Source of the DNA: Symbiodinium natans
Taxonomy: Eukaryota > Sar > Dinophyceae > Suessiales > Symbiodiniaceae
Direction of reading: 5' to 3'
DNA: 64,000 bases
Assembly (NCBI GenBank): GCA_905221605.1
Contig: CAJNDS010002213.1
Location: forward strand, 448,136 to 512,135
The notes under the pieces are model-generated. The model did no database searches. It had not been told where the DNA came from and worked only from the letters and a program-made list of their open reading frames with translations. The number at the start of each line of letters is the position of its first letter. Positions within the stretch are counted from its first letter, which is position 1. The translations under genes and the position numbers were made by a program. Below, one piece after another: positions 30,578 to 41,169 of this stretch.

Positions 30578-30792
30578 GGGTAGCTATAAATTAAACTTTT
30601 AGCTGCCTTAATAAGAAACCCAACAAACCCAAAAAAAGGTAAGGATCTAAAGTTACAGTAAAGTACCACAAAGCCCACCAGGGGGGTTCTGGGCTGCATG
30701 GGTTTTTGGGGGGGCTTAGGGGTTTTAGGGGTTGAGGGGTTTAGGGGTTTAGAGGGGTTTAGATCTAAAGTTACAGTAAAGTACCACAAAGA
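30578..30792. mobile_element. Element, family I, copy 1
   Basis: TAGCTATAAATTAAACTTTT ... GCCTTAATAAGAAACC, then two direct copies of ATCTAAAGTTACAGTAAAGT (30646 and 30761) flanking a GGGGTTTAGGGG insert. Its right end supplies the donor GTACTTTACTG of the next exon on the minus strand. Confidence 0.65.
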
Positions 30793-30867
30793 GTCATCGC
30801 GCGGCTCAGGGCATGGCTTCGCATGTCTCTCTCGAGCGTCAGGGCCTCCGTAGCATCAGGAAACACG
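30785..30867 (-). CDS. Internal exon, unknown protein
   Basis: It follows CATGGCAAG, reads VFPDATEALTLERDMRSHAL then SRAMTLC, and ends G|GTACTT, the donor lying in the family I element. Confidence 0.7.
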
Positions 30868-31179
30868 CTTGCCATGAGATTTCCAAAAAGCGCGCCCCCA
30901 TCCCATCAGAAGCCCTAAACCCTAAACCCTAAACCCTAAACCCTATAAACCCTAAACCCTAAACCCTTGTGTAAAGGAGAGGGGTGTGGAGTCCATATTT
31001 GTTGTTGCTGGGGGCGTGTTTGGGCTTCTGAGGGCCCCTACACATTCCACCCCTCCCTTACACCCCCGAGACTAGAGGAAGCACCGTTGCCTATTTACCC
31101 TAAACCCTAACCTAGTGTAGGGCTTAGGGTTTTGGGCTTAGGGTTAGGGTTTCGGCACAGAGTTGCAAGTGCAACAGCA

Positions 31180-31545
31180 TCACCCGTGTCGCTGCTGCGG
31201 CAACCTCAGATCAACCTCCGACGTCATATTCTCGGCCTTCTGCACGGGCTACGCAGGAACTCAAGATAACATGGACATGCAGGACATGCAGTATCTAGTA
31301 CGACTTCCAGACTATGGCCACTTCATTTTTGTTTCTTCACAGCGACCCGGCATAACACTTCAGACAGCCAAGGAACCTGAATGCATTTTTGTGCAGAGCA
31401 AAGCAGGCGATACGAGGGTGCACGCGAGCAGCCGAAACCTCGCTTACGCACAGCCTACGCGGAGTCACCCGGCTATAGCTGGGGCAACCTGCCCACGCGC
31501 ACCTACGCTCTGTTCCGATGTCAGCTCGGCCGACTTCCAATGATG
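31180..31545. CDS. Coding-like island, strand unresolved
   Basis: About 365 bp without telomere repeat. On the plus strand, after CATTTTTGTGCAG, it reads PGYSWGNLPTRTYALFRCQL up to GGGTTTAGG. On the minus strand, EVGRADIGTERRCAWAGCP is equally open. A plus acceptor TTTTTGTTTCTTCACAG is notable. Not decided. Confidence 0.4.
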
Positions 31546-31559
31546 GGTTTAGGGTTTAG

Positions 31560-32010
31560 GGTTTAGGGTTTAGAGTTTAGGATTTAGGGACTTTCGCGCG
31601 AGCAAAACAAGCGCTTGAAGACAAAGCACCCCCACGAAAGCTCCGATGGGCTGCCCCATGCAACCGAACATACAGAGAAACGAAAAAAGAGACACAACAC
31701 CTCTGTGCAAAGTCAACCTGAGCCCGAAATTCCTAATTAACCCTAAACTTACAGCCTGAACCTTATAAGCCCCTAATGCCCTGAAGCCATACAGCCCAAA
31801 AACCCTAAACCCTTAAAACCCCAAACTTATAGACCCAAAAAAGTTGAAGTCTTGGACGACTATAACACCTTAACGCCCTACATCCGAAAGCCCTTAAATC
31901 CCTAACCCCCCAAAACCCCGCAAACCTGCAGCCAAAACAAAATCAAACCGCAAAGCCCGAGAACCCTGACGACCTAAAGCCCTAGAGCCCTGCACCCTAA
32001 ACCCTGAACC
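31560..32010. other. Spacer, no exon seen
   Basis: A short TTTAGGG stretch, unique A-rich sequence, then degenerate CCCTAAA/CCCTTAAAACC text. Confidence 0.4.
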
Positions 32011-32016
32011 CTACAC

Positions 32017-32075
32017 CTCAAACAAATGCTGCGGCACCTCAACCGCCGCAACGCCTGCAAACTGCTCGGAAGAAG
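32017..32075 (-). CDS. Internal exon, unknown protein
   Basis: It follows ACACGCCCCCAG, reads SSEQFAGVAAVEVPQHLFE and ends GAG|GTGTAG. Clear splice edges. Confidence 0.65.
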
Positions 32076-32101
32076 CTGGGGGCGTGTGATGATGCTACCC
32101 C

Positions 32102-32206
32102 TAGTTGCTGAGTTCAAAAGCCCCCCAAAAAGTGTGCACTTTCCGTTCTATAGGGAGATAATGACATCCCAAAAAAGCGTGAAGTGTACTCATTCAGCTA
32201 CTCAGT
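32102..32206. mobile_element. Inverted-repeat element, family F, copy 1
   Basis: TAGTTGCTGAGTTCAAAAGC and ACTCATTCAGCTACTCAG, with inner arms AAAGTGTGCACTTT and GCGTGAAGTGTAC. Other copies at 57374 and about 58550. Confidence 0.65.
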
Positions 32207-32575
32207 ACCCCCCCCCCCCCCCCGCAGACTTTGGGCCGGTTTGTAGGGTTTTATACGGCTTGTAAGGGTTTTTATGTCGGGTTTATGAGAGTTTTAATTG
32301 GGTTTGTAAGGATTTTCTGGGGTTTATAGGGTTTTTCAGGGTTTAGAGGCTTATAGGGTTTGTAGGGTTCGGGGTTTTGAGGACTTCCCAGGTATAACAC
32401 GGGCTTATCCGGAAAGGGTGTACCCCAGAATGCATGTTGTAGTCAGGACCTTTGGGTGAGTAGTACGATAGGCCCCCCAGTATGAATGGCCAAAACCCTA
32501 AACCCCAAACCCCAAACCCCAAACCCTAAACCCCAAACCCTAAACACTAAACCCTAAGGCCCAGGAAGTCCCTAC

Positions 32576-32614
32576 CTGAAATGTCCCGGCGCTTCAGAAT
32601 ACAGGGGCGGCGTG
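32576..32614 (-). CDS. Small internal exon
   Basis: It follows CGCTTGCTCAG, reads RRPCILKRRDIS and ends TCA G|GTAGGG. An alternative frame (DVKDPTLAQHAAPVF then TGA) starts further upstream. Confidence 0.5.
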
Positions 32615-33056
32615 CTGAGCAAGCGTGGGGTCCTTCACGTCCGGGTTTAGGGTTTAGGGTTTAGGGCTTAGGGTTTAGGGTTTAGGGTTTAGGGTTGAGG
32701 GTGTAGGGTCTAGGGTTTTAGGGTTTAGGGCCTAGGGCCCCCCTCAAAGAAAGTCGAACCCGAAACCCACACAGAACCCATAGGCTCGCCCAGAGTACAT
32801 CATCTGCCTGTTATTAGGGTTTAGGGTTTAGGGTTTAGGCTTTAGGGTACTCCCACAAGCCCCAAAACGGATCTAGAATTTAGATCAGCCCCCGGATCAA
32901 CCCGAAGCCCTACACCCTAAACCCCTGAACCCTTCACACAGTGGGGGTCGGGGGGGGCGTGACCCCAAGCCCTAAACCCTAAATCCTAAACCCTAAACCC
33001 TAAACCCTAAATCCTAAACCCTAAACCCTAAACCCTAAACCCTAAACCCTTCACAC

Positions 33057-33127
33057 AGTGCGGGGAGGCTCAACTCTTTCAGCCCCCGGCGATGCTCTTC
33101 CAGGATCTTCAGCACCCCGCCAACTTC
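33057..33127 (-). CDS. Internal exon, coiled-coil-like
   Basis: It follows CCCATGGCAG, phase 0, reads EVGGVLKILEEHRRGLKELS then LPA, and ends CT|GTGTGA. Confidence 0.7.
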
Positions 33128-33679
33128 CTGCCATGGGTTTAGGATCGGGGTCCGGTTTAGGGTTAGGGTTTAGGGTTTAGGGTTTAGGGTTTAGGGTTTG
33201 GGGTTTGGGGTTTGGGGTTTAGGGGTTGAGGTTTAGGGTCGGGTCTGAAAACCCTAAGCCCTAAACCTCAGGTATTGAAAGCTTAGGGCTATGGCCAGGC
33301 TTTGGTCTTGGCAGGGCTTCAGATGGTTGAAGGGCGTATTGTAGTTGAAGAGTGTCTTGTGGGGATGCAGGGGTTGAGGTAGCTGACGAGCAACATGCCA
33401 CAACTCCTAAACTAGACCCAAGAGTAAGCTAGGGACAAAAGGTTACCCAGCAGCGCGTCCTGTCACGTACCCCGTGCACAACGGGGTTGCAGCCCAAGAA
33501 TGGGAGGTTACCCTCACCCTTCCAAACCCCAAACCCTCCGAACCCTAAACCCCAAACCCAGCGATCCTGAAGCCCTAAACCCTCCAAACCCCGCAAACCC
33601 CCCCAAACCCTAAACCCTAAACCCTAAACCCCGAAACCCTAAACCCCTAAACCCTAAACCCCCAAAATCCCTAAATGAC

Positions 33680-33792
33680 CAGCTGAAGGAAGGCGCCCTC
33701 GTAGTCTTCGGTCCAAGCGTGGCTCTGGCGACCCGGTTGATGCGGTCGTAAAGCTCGCCGATGCGTTCACCTCCGGTTGCGCCCCGAACCAG
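33680..33792 (-). CDS. Internal exon, unknown protein
   Basis: It follows CTAAACCGAG, phase 0, reads LVRGATGGERIGELYDRINR then VARATLGPKTTRAPSFS, and ends TG|GTCATT. Confidence 0.7.
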
Positions 33793-33794
33793 CT

Positions 33795-34155
33795 CGGTTT
33801 AGGGTTTAGGGTTTAGGGTTTAGGGTTTAGGGTTTAGGGTTTAGTTTGGGGTTTAGGGTTTAGGGTTTAGGGTTTAGGGTTTAGGGCTTAGGGCTTAGGG
33901 CTTAGGGCTTAGGGCTTAGGGCTTAGGGCTTAGGGCTTAGGGCTTAGGGCTTAGAGTTTCGTTTAGGGTTTAGGGTTTAGGGTTTAGGGTTTAGGGTTTA
34001 GGGTTTGGGGTTTAGTTTGGGGTTTAGGGTTTAGGGTTTAGGGTTTAGGGCTTAGGGCTTAGGGCTTAGGGCTTAGGGCTTAGGGCTTAGGGCTTAGGGC
34101 TTGGGCTTAGGGCTTAGAGTTTCGTTTAGGGTTTAGGGTTTAGGGTTTAGGGGTT
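33795..34155 (+). repeat. TTTAGGG array with TTAGGGC blocks
   Basis: Two tandem super-units: TTTAGGG run, GTTTGGGG, TTTAGGG run, then a block of TTAGGGC units, then AGAGTTTCG. The whole pattern is repeated, showing large-scale duplication inside the array. Confidence 0.9.
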
Positions 34156-34392
34156 TAGGGTATATGGTTGAGCTTGGGGCTTAGGAGAGTTTAGGGTTGA
34201 ACTCCGGAAGTCCGAGCCACCTACGGGGGCCAACGAAAAACTGTGAGTCCTTGCTGGGTCTCCAGCCCTTGACCCTAAAACCTTGCAACCTTAAGGCTCG
34301 GAATCTGTATTTTCCTTGTAGTGCCCCAAACCCTAGACCCTAGACCCTAAACCCTAAACCCTAAACCCCAAACATATTTCGGGGCCCATAAC

Positions 34393-34454
34393 TTAAGGCT
34401 CGCGAGGCCCAGACTCCTGCAAATCCTCTCGGCTTCCAGCTCCGTCTTGAAGAC
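34393..34454 (-). CDS. Internal exon, coiled-coil-like
   Basis: It follows TACCCGTCAG, phase 0, reads VFKTELEAERICRSLGLASL and ends AA|GTTATG. Confidence 0.7.
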
Positions 34455-34821
34455 CTGACGGGTATCCTAGGGTTTAGGGTTACATGGTCCCCCAAATATG
34501 GGCCTTTAACAGGGTAGCCCTCATATACCCCGGGTTTAGGGTTTAGGGTTTAGGGTTTAGGGTCTAGGGCCTTAAGACGTTGCCTCTTATACCCGAAACA
34601 ACCCGAGGGCCCATGCTTCGGAGCCCTTGAAAGGAGGTAAGGGACCATATTCAGGGCCCATGAAACTACCCGTAGAAGGCAAGTCGCACGAGAGCTCCCT
34701 AGGGTTTTGGGGCTGAGGGTTTTAGGGTCTTAGGGTTTAGGAGTTTAGGGTTTTCGGGTTTAGGGCTTTTAGCTTTAAGGTTTTTAGGGGGTTAAGGGGT
34801 TTAGGGTCTTAGGGTTTGGGG

Positions 34822-34890
34822 AGCTGCGATCGTGTAGCGAATTCGCCGGCAGTGCCTAAAACTTAATGCATAGCTCGCACCGATCGGAAG
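34822..34890 (-). CDS. Coding island, 3' edge uncertain
   Basis: It follows CGGTCGAG and reads LPIGASYALSFRHCRRIRYT. Codon bias is best in the first ten codons; a GTTTTA donor at 34862 would give a 28 nt exon. Confidence 0.45.
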
Positions 34891-35393
34891 CTCGACCGTC
34901 AAGAGCCACAACAAGGTATGGCCTGCATGTAACCCTATAAACCCTTTGCCCTAAACCCTAAACCCTAAACTATGGCCCCTACACAATTTGTGCGACAATA
35001 ATCCCCAAGACCCGATTCTAATTATTGATTAGGGGCCTATATTACTCGTTTAAACCCCTGATCCCTAGAACCCTGAACCTGGAGCCCCATACCCAGAAAA
35101 AACCTCATAGAAACCCAGGCCGCAAAATCGCGCCAAGGCTCGGAGCTCAGGGGATAAAACCCTATCACCCCTCAACCCTTAAACCCCCCAACCCCTAAAC
35201 CCGACATCCTCAACAACCTAAACCCTAAACCCCTCAACACCTCAACCCCTAAACCCTAAAACCCTGAGCCCTCAAGCCCAAAAACCCGAAACAAAAAAAA
35301 AAAAACCTAAACCCTAAAACACTGAAACCTCAAGCCCAAAAACCCTAAACCCCTAAACCCTAAACCCTAAAGCCCCTAAGCCCCAAAAAAACC

Positions 35394-35469
35394 TTAAGAT
35401 GCGCCTCGAGGTCGGCTAGACCCAAGCCAGTCCGCGAGGACATGGGCCGCTCCTCCCCACTTGGCTGCA
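35394..35469 (-). CDS. 3'-terminal exon
   Basis: It follows ACCCTGAG, reads AAKWGGAAHVLADWLGSSRP then RGAS and TAA. The 5' phase fits the exon at 36401-36432. Confidence 0.6.
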
Positions 35470-35516
35470 CTCAGGGTTTAGGGTTTAGGGTTTAGGGTTT
35501 ATGGTTTAGGGTTTGG

Positions 35517-35640
35517 GGTAGCTATCAATTAAACTTTTAGCTGCCTTAATAAGAAACCCAATAAACCCCAAAAAGGTAAGGATCTGAAGTTACAGTAAAG
35601 TACCACAAAGCCCACCAGGGGGGTTCTGGGCTGCATGGGT
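35517..35640. mobile_element. Element, family I, copy 2
   Basis: TAGCTATCAATTAAACTTTT through TACAGTAAAGTACCACAAAG and CCCACCAGGGGGGTTCTGGG, nearly identical to 30578 for over 130 bp. Followed by an expanded minisatellite instead of a second right arm. Confidence 0.7.
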
Positions 35641-35683
35641 TTTTGGGGGGGCTTAGGGGTTTTAGGGGTTGAGGGGTTTAGAG

Positions 35684-35890
35684 GTTTAGAGGGGTTTAGA
35701 GGGGTTTAGAGGGGTTTAGAGGGGTTTAGAGGGGTTTAGAGGGGTTTAGAGGGGTTTAGAGGGGTTTAGAGGGGTTTAGAGGGGCTTAGGGGTTTAGAGG
35801 GGCTTAGGGGCTTAGGGGTTTAGGGGTTTAGGGGTTTAGGTGTTTAGGGGTTTGGGGGTTTAGGGGTTTAGGGGTTTAGGGTTTAGGATT
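35684..35890 (+). repeat. (GGGGTTTAGA)n minisatellite
   Basis: About ten perfect 10-base GGGGTTTAGA units at 35690-35783, decaying into GGGGTTTA and GGGGCTTA units. Confidence 0.95.
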
Positions 35891-35899
35891 TAGGGTTAA

Positions 35900-36390
35900 G
35901 GTTTAGTTTTGGGGGTTTGGGGGTTTAGGGAGGGTTGCAGGGAGTAGGGTTACTTTGTAGCTTCTAGGTTCTAGAGTTGTAGAGGCTTGTATATAGGGCT
36001 GTTGGGTTGTAGGGATTTACAGTCATGGCTTCCCACCATAGCCCTACAGGCCATACAGGAAGCTCTGAACACTAGACCCGAGCCACCCAAGCACGAACAA
36101 CCCATGGGCCCTACACCTCAGAAACCCTAAACCCTAAACCCTAAACCTAAACCCTAAACCCTAGGCCCCAAAACGTCAATAGACTCCATCAACCCTACTG
36201 GTAGAAACCACTAGAACCTTCTACAACCTTTGAGGATCCCAACAGAAAGCCTACAAAGACCCCATCAAAGACACTGTGAAACCCTATTGAGCGCTAGCGA
36301 AGCCCCAAAACCCACAACCCGCCTAAACCCTAAACCCTGCAATCCCCAATCCCTGAAACCCTATAATCCCTAAACCCTGTAACCCCTGAA
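35900..36390. other. Spacer, no exon seen
   Basis: Unique sequence around 36000-36120 and 36180-36310 with a short CCCTAAA tract between. No codon-biased frame. Confidence 0.35.
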
Positions 36391-36400
36391 CACCCCTGAC

Positions 36401-36432
36401 GTCCCCAGCTCCTGCGTGCGGCTGAGGTCGGC
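36401..36432 (-). CDS. Small internal exon
   Basis: Thirty-two nucleotides after CCCCAGTTCAG. It reads ADLSRTQELG and ends AC|GTCAGG. Phases fit 36889 upstream and 35394 downstream. Confidence 0.5.
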
Positions 36433-36888
36433 CTGAACTGGGGATGGGAAGGAAAGGGCTTAGGGCTTCGGGCTTCGGGCTTCGGGCTTCGGGCTTCGGG
36501 CTTAGGGCTTAAGGGCTTTAGGGCTTATGGGCTTAGGGCTTAGGGCTGCTTGGCGCACTTTGGGCTCCACCCATGGGTTTTTGGAAGTTTGTGGTGGTGT
36601 GGGTTTAGGCTTAGGGTTAGGGTTTGGATCGGGGGCCCTTGTCAGGGATCGGGGGGCCCCTTCCCCTGAAAAGGCAGCCTTCCTAGACCCTCGAAACCCT
36701 CTAAACCTTCTCTCTAAACCCTCTAGACCCTTCCTCTAAACCCTAACCCCAAACCCCTAATCCCGAAACCCGAAGACTTGACAACCCTAACCCCCAAGGC
36801 TTGCCGGTGAGCCCCCAAGGCCATAAGTGAGAGAACTCTCAGATCCCCCCCCCCCCCCCCCCCAAACCCCGAACCCTAAACCCTAAAC

Positions 36889-36975
36889 CCTAGCCCAGAG
36901 CTTGAAGCCCAGTCGCGCGACTGACTGGCGGCAGTCTTGGACTTGGTTGTCCAAAGACTGAAGCATCATCCGCAC
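36889..36975 (-). CDS. Internal exon, coiled-coil-like
   Basis: Twenty-nine codons, phase 0 at both edges. It follows TGAAACCAG, reads VRMMLQSLDNQVQDCRQSVA then RLGFKLWAR, and ends AGG|GTTTAG in the telomere tract. Confidence 0.75.
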
Positions 36976-37017
36976 CTGGTTTCATGGGTTTAGGGTTTAG
37001 GGTTTAGGGTTCATGGG

Positions 37018-37170
37018 TTCCCCTACTACCCCCCTCTACACTACCCCCCCCTAGGTTCCCCCCTTAGATATAACCTTAATTAAGCTGAAATTTGCCTAAA
37101 TAGCCTTAATTATGGGGGGGAACCTGGGGGGGGGGGGGGGGTCGTATAGAGGGGGGTAGTAGGGGAACCC
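37018..37170. mobile_element. Inverted-repeat element, family B, copy 2
   Basis: TTCCCCTACTACCCCCCTCT ... CTAGGTTCCCCCCTTAG, right half GGGGGGGAACCT and GGGGGGTAGTAGGGGAAC. AT-rich loop (TTAATTAAGC). Confidence 0.8.
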
Positions 37171-37509
37171 AATGGGTTTAGAAACAAAAAGGGCCTCCCA
37201 CCTTCGGCAACAAATGGTGGGTTTACGCTTGAACCCTAAACCCTAAACCCTCAAAGAGGGTTCCCTAAACCCTAGATCCTAGAGACCCCTTAAAACCCGA
37301 TGGAAACGCCGGAGCCTACAGGAACACTCACGAATTGTTACACTCCGTGTACCCCGAATAGGGATCATAAGCGTGTAAGGTTTAGGGTTAACCTTGTTCA
37401 TTGTTGAGATAATAGTAAAATTTTAAATTTATATTCCTTATTGGGTTTAAGTACCCTTAAAAATGTAAAATGTTACCCAACTATGACAAAGTAACCCTAA
37501 ACCCTCAGC

Positions 37510-37579
37510 CCTCAGAAGTCTGCGCTGCCAGCGCAACTGCTGAGGCGAAGGCCTGGGACGACTCCGACCCGCGGGTGTC
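37510..37579 (-). CDS. Internal exon, Ala/Ser-rich
   Basis: It follows CGCCTTTCAG, reads DTRGSESSQAFASAVALAAQ then TSE; donor possibly GC (GAG G|GCTGAG). Confidence 0.6.
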
Positions 37580-37592
37580 CTGAAAGGCGGCT

Positions 37593-37740
37593 TGGGGTTT
37601 AGGGTTTAGGGTTTAGGGTTTAGGGTTTAGGGTTTAGGGTTTAGGGTTTAGGGTTTAGGGTTTAGGGTTTAGGGTTTAGGGTTTAGGGTTTAGGGTTTAG
37701 GGTTTAGGGTTTAGGGTTAGGGTTTAGGGTTCAGGGTTTA
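37593..37740 (+). repeat. TTTAGGG array
   Basis: About 20 near-perfect G-strand units upstream, in transcript sense, of the preceding exon. Confidence 0.95.
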
Positions 37741-37744
37741 CGAT

Positions 37745-38560
37745 TGGCCTGTGCCAGCGATTCGCAGGGCCTCTATGCGACAGTGTTATCACCCCACCCT
37801 CCCACAGACCTTTTCATTTGAACCATATATCTGCGGGTTTCCGAAATTAGGGGTACCTTACTGGGGTTCCTACTGTAAGGGGATCCCAGTAAACCCCCAT
37901 ATATCCAATTTTTCTTACTTGACTTGGCACTATCTACACGCGTGCTTCCCAAAAAATCCTCCGTCAGGGCCTCCTTCGGAAAGCCTTGACTTAGTGACTT
38001 AGTGTCTGTGAGGGGTACCCAGATTCGGGCAAAAGTGGCCCATTCCAGCAATTAGGCACAGCTTTTGATGACAAGAATGACCCCATGATTTTCCCCAAGG
38101 GCCTTGAGGGCCTCGTGCAAAGGGGCTTTTCAAAAACCGGCAGAAATTTCAGGTCCCAAAGCGTCCAAGGGCCCAGGCAGGTCCGGGGTGGTCGCAGGCC
38201 AGGGGTGCGAGTTTATAGGTCCTATTTCAAAGAGGGGGAGGTTCATGGGAGGGGTGGGGTTAGGTACCTAGGGAACCTTAGGGATTAGAGAGGCACCCTA
38301 TAAAGATTCTTGCGGATTAGGGGGAAGGTTTGAGAGACACTAAGCTCTGCAACCGACATACACCCCAACCCCTCAGGTCCTCGACGCCCCTCCCTGAAAA
38401 CTTGCACCTCTAATCCCAAACTCTAAGGGAGGTTTTACGGTCCCTTAAAGTATGGTCCTGTTACCTTTGTTAAAGGGGCCTAGGGTAATTGCCCATACAA
38501 ATCGACCACGTAACTACCCTTAGACAAACTCCCGGAGCCTCATGGGCCCTCATCACCGAA
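37745..38560. other. Unique spacer with element fragments, no exon seen
   Basis: Contains GGGTACCTTACTGGGGTTCC, shared with 62715-62740 and about 41505, and a GGTCCCTTAAAGTATGG segment related to 8850 and 34640. ORFs lack exon-like codon bias. Confidence 0.4.
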
Positions 38561-38580
38561 GTTCCCTCGCGCCTGTATTT

Positions 38581-38638
38581 TCAGCAGCGAATCCTGTAGC
38601 CGCTGCCTTCAAGAACGTCGCGGTATGAAAGGTTCAGG
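38581..38638 (-). CDS. 3'-terminal exon
   Basis: It follows AACTTTACCAG, reads LNLSYRDVLEGSGYRIRC then TGA. Confidence 0.6.
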
Positions 38639-38853
38639 CTGGTAAAGTTTAACCCCTCCCGAAACCCTACACCCTATACTCCCTCAACCCCAAACCCTGA
38701 AATTTGATGTTGAGGGCCCAGGGTCCATTTCGCGCAGTGGCGAGACTGTTGTCTGTGAACCCCTAACAACGTCAAACCCCCATTGTCTAGAGGTACGGGG
38801 TACAACCTTAGGAGTACGAGTCTTCATCCCTTGACATTAATAAACGAGAAAAC

Positions 38854-38926
38854 CTCCATCCTCAACGCTCTCGGAGCCCTTCACCGCGGAGTTCTTTGTG
38901 GCTCTCTTTGCGGCTTCAAGCATCCT
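38854..38926 (-). CDS. Internal exon, Lys/Ala-rich helix
   Basis: It follows TCTGACAAAG, phase 0, reads RMLEAAKRATKNSAVKGSES then VEDG, and ends G|GTTTTC. Confidence 0.7.
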
Positions 38927-39075
38927 CTTTGTCAGATATGTCTAGATGTGGTTTCGGGCACACCTTAAGAACCCAAAACGTGCTTTTTAGTTTTGTAGGC
39001 TCTTAATACAAGAGCCTGTGTGGGATTCTTACGTTGCTTACAAAACAAAAGTAGCTTTGGGGTCCTTACGGTGAC

Positions 39076-39130
39076 CCGTAAGCCGCACGGTGAGCCACAA
39101 GGGCCTGGTCTCTGCACACATCGTTGCGAC
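39076..39130 (-). CDS. Internal exon, frame uncertain
   Basis: It follows TTCTGCATGCAG and ends GG|GTCACC. Two frames are plausible: RNDVCRDQALVAHRAAY or VATMCAETRPLWLTVRL. Confidence 0.5.
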
Positions 39131-39346
39131 CTGCATGCAGAAAGCGCCACCAAACCCTACACCCGAACCCCCAACCAAACCGTACTTCTCGCATCCTAAA
39201 CCCTAAGCCCCAAACCTTAAACCTAAACCTTAAACCCCAAACACGAAACCCCAACCCTAACACACCTGAGAGACCAAAGGCTGGTACAACCCCCCAACAA
39301 CTTTTGGGGCTTTCCACTAACGCGAGCAAGATGGACTATTCCTTAT

Positions 39347-39449
39347 CTAGACCCACTGAGTAAGTGAGGAATAGGGCACCCGTTGTGGTGTAAAGGGGGA
39401 TCCTAAACTGCAAGAGAAAGGGAATCAGGGTTTTTAGTCTGGGTCCTAG
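39347..39449. mobile_element. Inverted-repeat element, family D, copy 6
   Basis: CTAGACCCACTGAGTAAGTG and TCTGGGTCCTAG are terminal inverted repeats; body AGGGCACCCGTTGTGG. Confidence 0.65.
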
Positions 39450-39775
39450 TTCTGGGTTTAGGGTTTAGGGTTTAGGGTTTAGGGTTTATAGGGTTAACGC
39501 CCCAAACGCCCGCACAAGCCTCCTTGTTGGCATGACCGAGGTTCCCTTCATGGTTCTTGAAAGCTCTAGGAAATACTCTACTCAGGAAATTATAAGACTG
39601 ACTACCCCGTAAACCCTAAACCGCTTTAAGCCCCTTTAGGCATTAAACCCCAACACCCGAAAAACCCTAACGCCCTCAAAGCCCTAAACCCCTAATTAAA
39701 CCTCTAAACCTCTCAGCGATCAGGTATCACAGCAGACTCCTATGGCCGTAAACCCTAAACGCCCCAAAACCCCTA

Positions 39776-39862
39776 ATTGCTTAAGTGCCCCCCCAAAAAA
39801 CACTCTTCAGGGCAATAGGAGGATTGTTCTTGTTTATTCTTTGGGGGGGTTCTAAAGCAAAA
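39776..39862. mobile_element. Inverted-repeat element, family E, copy 2
   Basis: TTGCTTAAGTGCCCCCCCAA and TTTGGGGGGGTTCTAAAGCA. Confidence 0.6.
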
Positions 39863-39960
39863 AATAGTAGTCATTCCCGGCTTAGGGTATTCGGTTTAAG
39901 GGTTTCAGGGTTTAGGGGTTTAGGGTTTAGGGGGCAATCATAGTAGAATGAAGAGAGAAG

Positions 39961-40016
39961 GAGTGCGCCTCGCTTCGGATCGCGTCGCCCTCGGCCTGGC
40001 ACTGGTCTCGGATCTC
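39961..40016 (-). CDS. Internal exon, coiled-coil-like
   Basis: It follows ATCCTCCTGAG, reads EIRDQCQAEGDAIRSEAH. The 3' edge is approximate. Confidence 0.6.
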
Positions 40017-40039
40017 CTCAGGAGGATAGGAGAACCTGA

Positions 40040-40360
40040 GCACTAAACCCCCTAAACTCCCTAAACCCCCTAAACCCCCTAAACCCCCTGAACGCCCTGA
40101 ACGCCCTAAACCCCCTAAACCCCCAAACCCCTAAACCCCTGAACCCCTAAAAACCTAAACCCCTAAACCCCTTGACCCCTAAACATCCCAAACCCCTAAA
40201 CCCTAAACCCCTAAACCCCTAAAACCCTGAACCCCTAACCCCCTAACCCCCTAAACCCCCTAAACCCCTAAACCCCCTAAACCCCTAAACCCCCTAAACC
40301 CCCTAAACCCCCCCTAAACCCCTAAACCCCTGAACCCTCTAAACCCTAAACCCCTAAACC
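40040..40360 (-). repeat. CCCCCTAAA/CCCCTAAA variant array
   Basis: C-strand tract built mainly of eight- and nine-base units (AACCCCCT, AACCCCCTA) rather than CCCTAAA. Confidence 0.9.
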
Positions 40361-40435
40361 CTGCAGGTTGAGGATTCCTGCGGGGGTTTGGCGGGATTCG
40401 CCTTCAGACGTGTTTGTTTATTTGAAGTGGACGGT

Positions 40436-40541
40436 TTAGGGTTCAGGGTTCAGGGTTCAGGGTTTAGGGTTTAGGGTTCAGGGTTCAGGGTTTAGGGTTT
40501 AGGGTTTAGGGTTTAGGGTTTAGGGTTTAGGGTTTAGGGTT
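40436..40541 (+). repeat. TTTAGGG/TTCAGGG array
   Basis: Mixed GGGTTCA and GGGTTTA units. Confidence 0.9.
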
Positions 40542-40590
40542 TTGGTTCAGAGCTTCGGGATCAGGGACTCGGGAGGTTTAGGGCTCAGAC

Positions 40591-40647
40591 CTGTAAATCA
40601 CGGCCTGCTCTTGCCACAAGCATAGCGGTCTGCATCGTAACCCGGTT
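40591..40647 (-). CDS. Internal exon, unknown protein
   Basis: Nineteen codons, phase 0 at both edges, between CGAGCCCAG and GTCTGA. It reads NRVTMQTAMLVARAGRDLQ. One of the cleanest small exons. Confidence 0.75.
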
Positions 40648-40811
40648 CTGGGCTCGAAAGGCCGAAGCCCCCAACGTCAACCCCCTAACTTAGGGTTTAG
40701 AGTTTTAGGGTTTAGGATTTGTGGTTCACGGCTTAGGAAAAATAATCAATATAGGGATTGATTCTTCCAGGACCGAAGCGCTCATTTCCTTCGAATTGTG
40801 GGGGGGGCAGT

Positions 40812-41006
40812 GGCCAGAGGGTTTAGGGTTTAGGGTTTTAGGTTTTAGGGTTTAGGGTTAAGGGTTAAGGGATAAGGGTTAAGGGTTAAGGGTTAAGGGT
40901 TAAGGGTTTAGGGTTTAGGGTTTAGGGTTAAGGGATAAGGGTTAAGGGTTAAGGGTTAAGGGTTAAGGGTTTAGGGTTTAGGGTTTAGGGTTAAGGGATA
41001 AGGGTT
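40812..41006 (+). repeat. TTAAGGG array alternating with TTTAGGG
   Basis: Three blocks of GGGTTAA units separated by GGGTTTA runs, each with one GGGATAA variant, implying block duplication. Confidence 0.9.
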
Positions 41007-41010
41007 AGGG

Positions 41011-41070
41011 CTCTCTCGGCCCCTGTTTAGGTTCCCCGAAGTGTCTTGGCTCGGAACTTGGTGGGGGCTC
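41011..41070 (-). CDS. Internal exon, Pro/Glu-rich
   Basis: It follows AGGGCTGAG, phase 0, reads EPPPSSEPRHFGEPKQGPRE. Donor uncertain. Confidence 0.55.
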
Positions 41071-41169
41071 CTCAGCCCTGAACCCCAAACCCCAATCTCT
41101 AAACCCTAAACCCTAAACCCTAAACCCTAAACCCTAAACCCTAAACCCTAAAAACCAAACCATGAAGTT

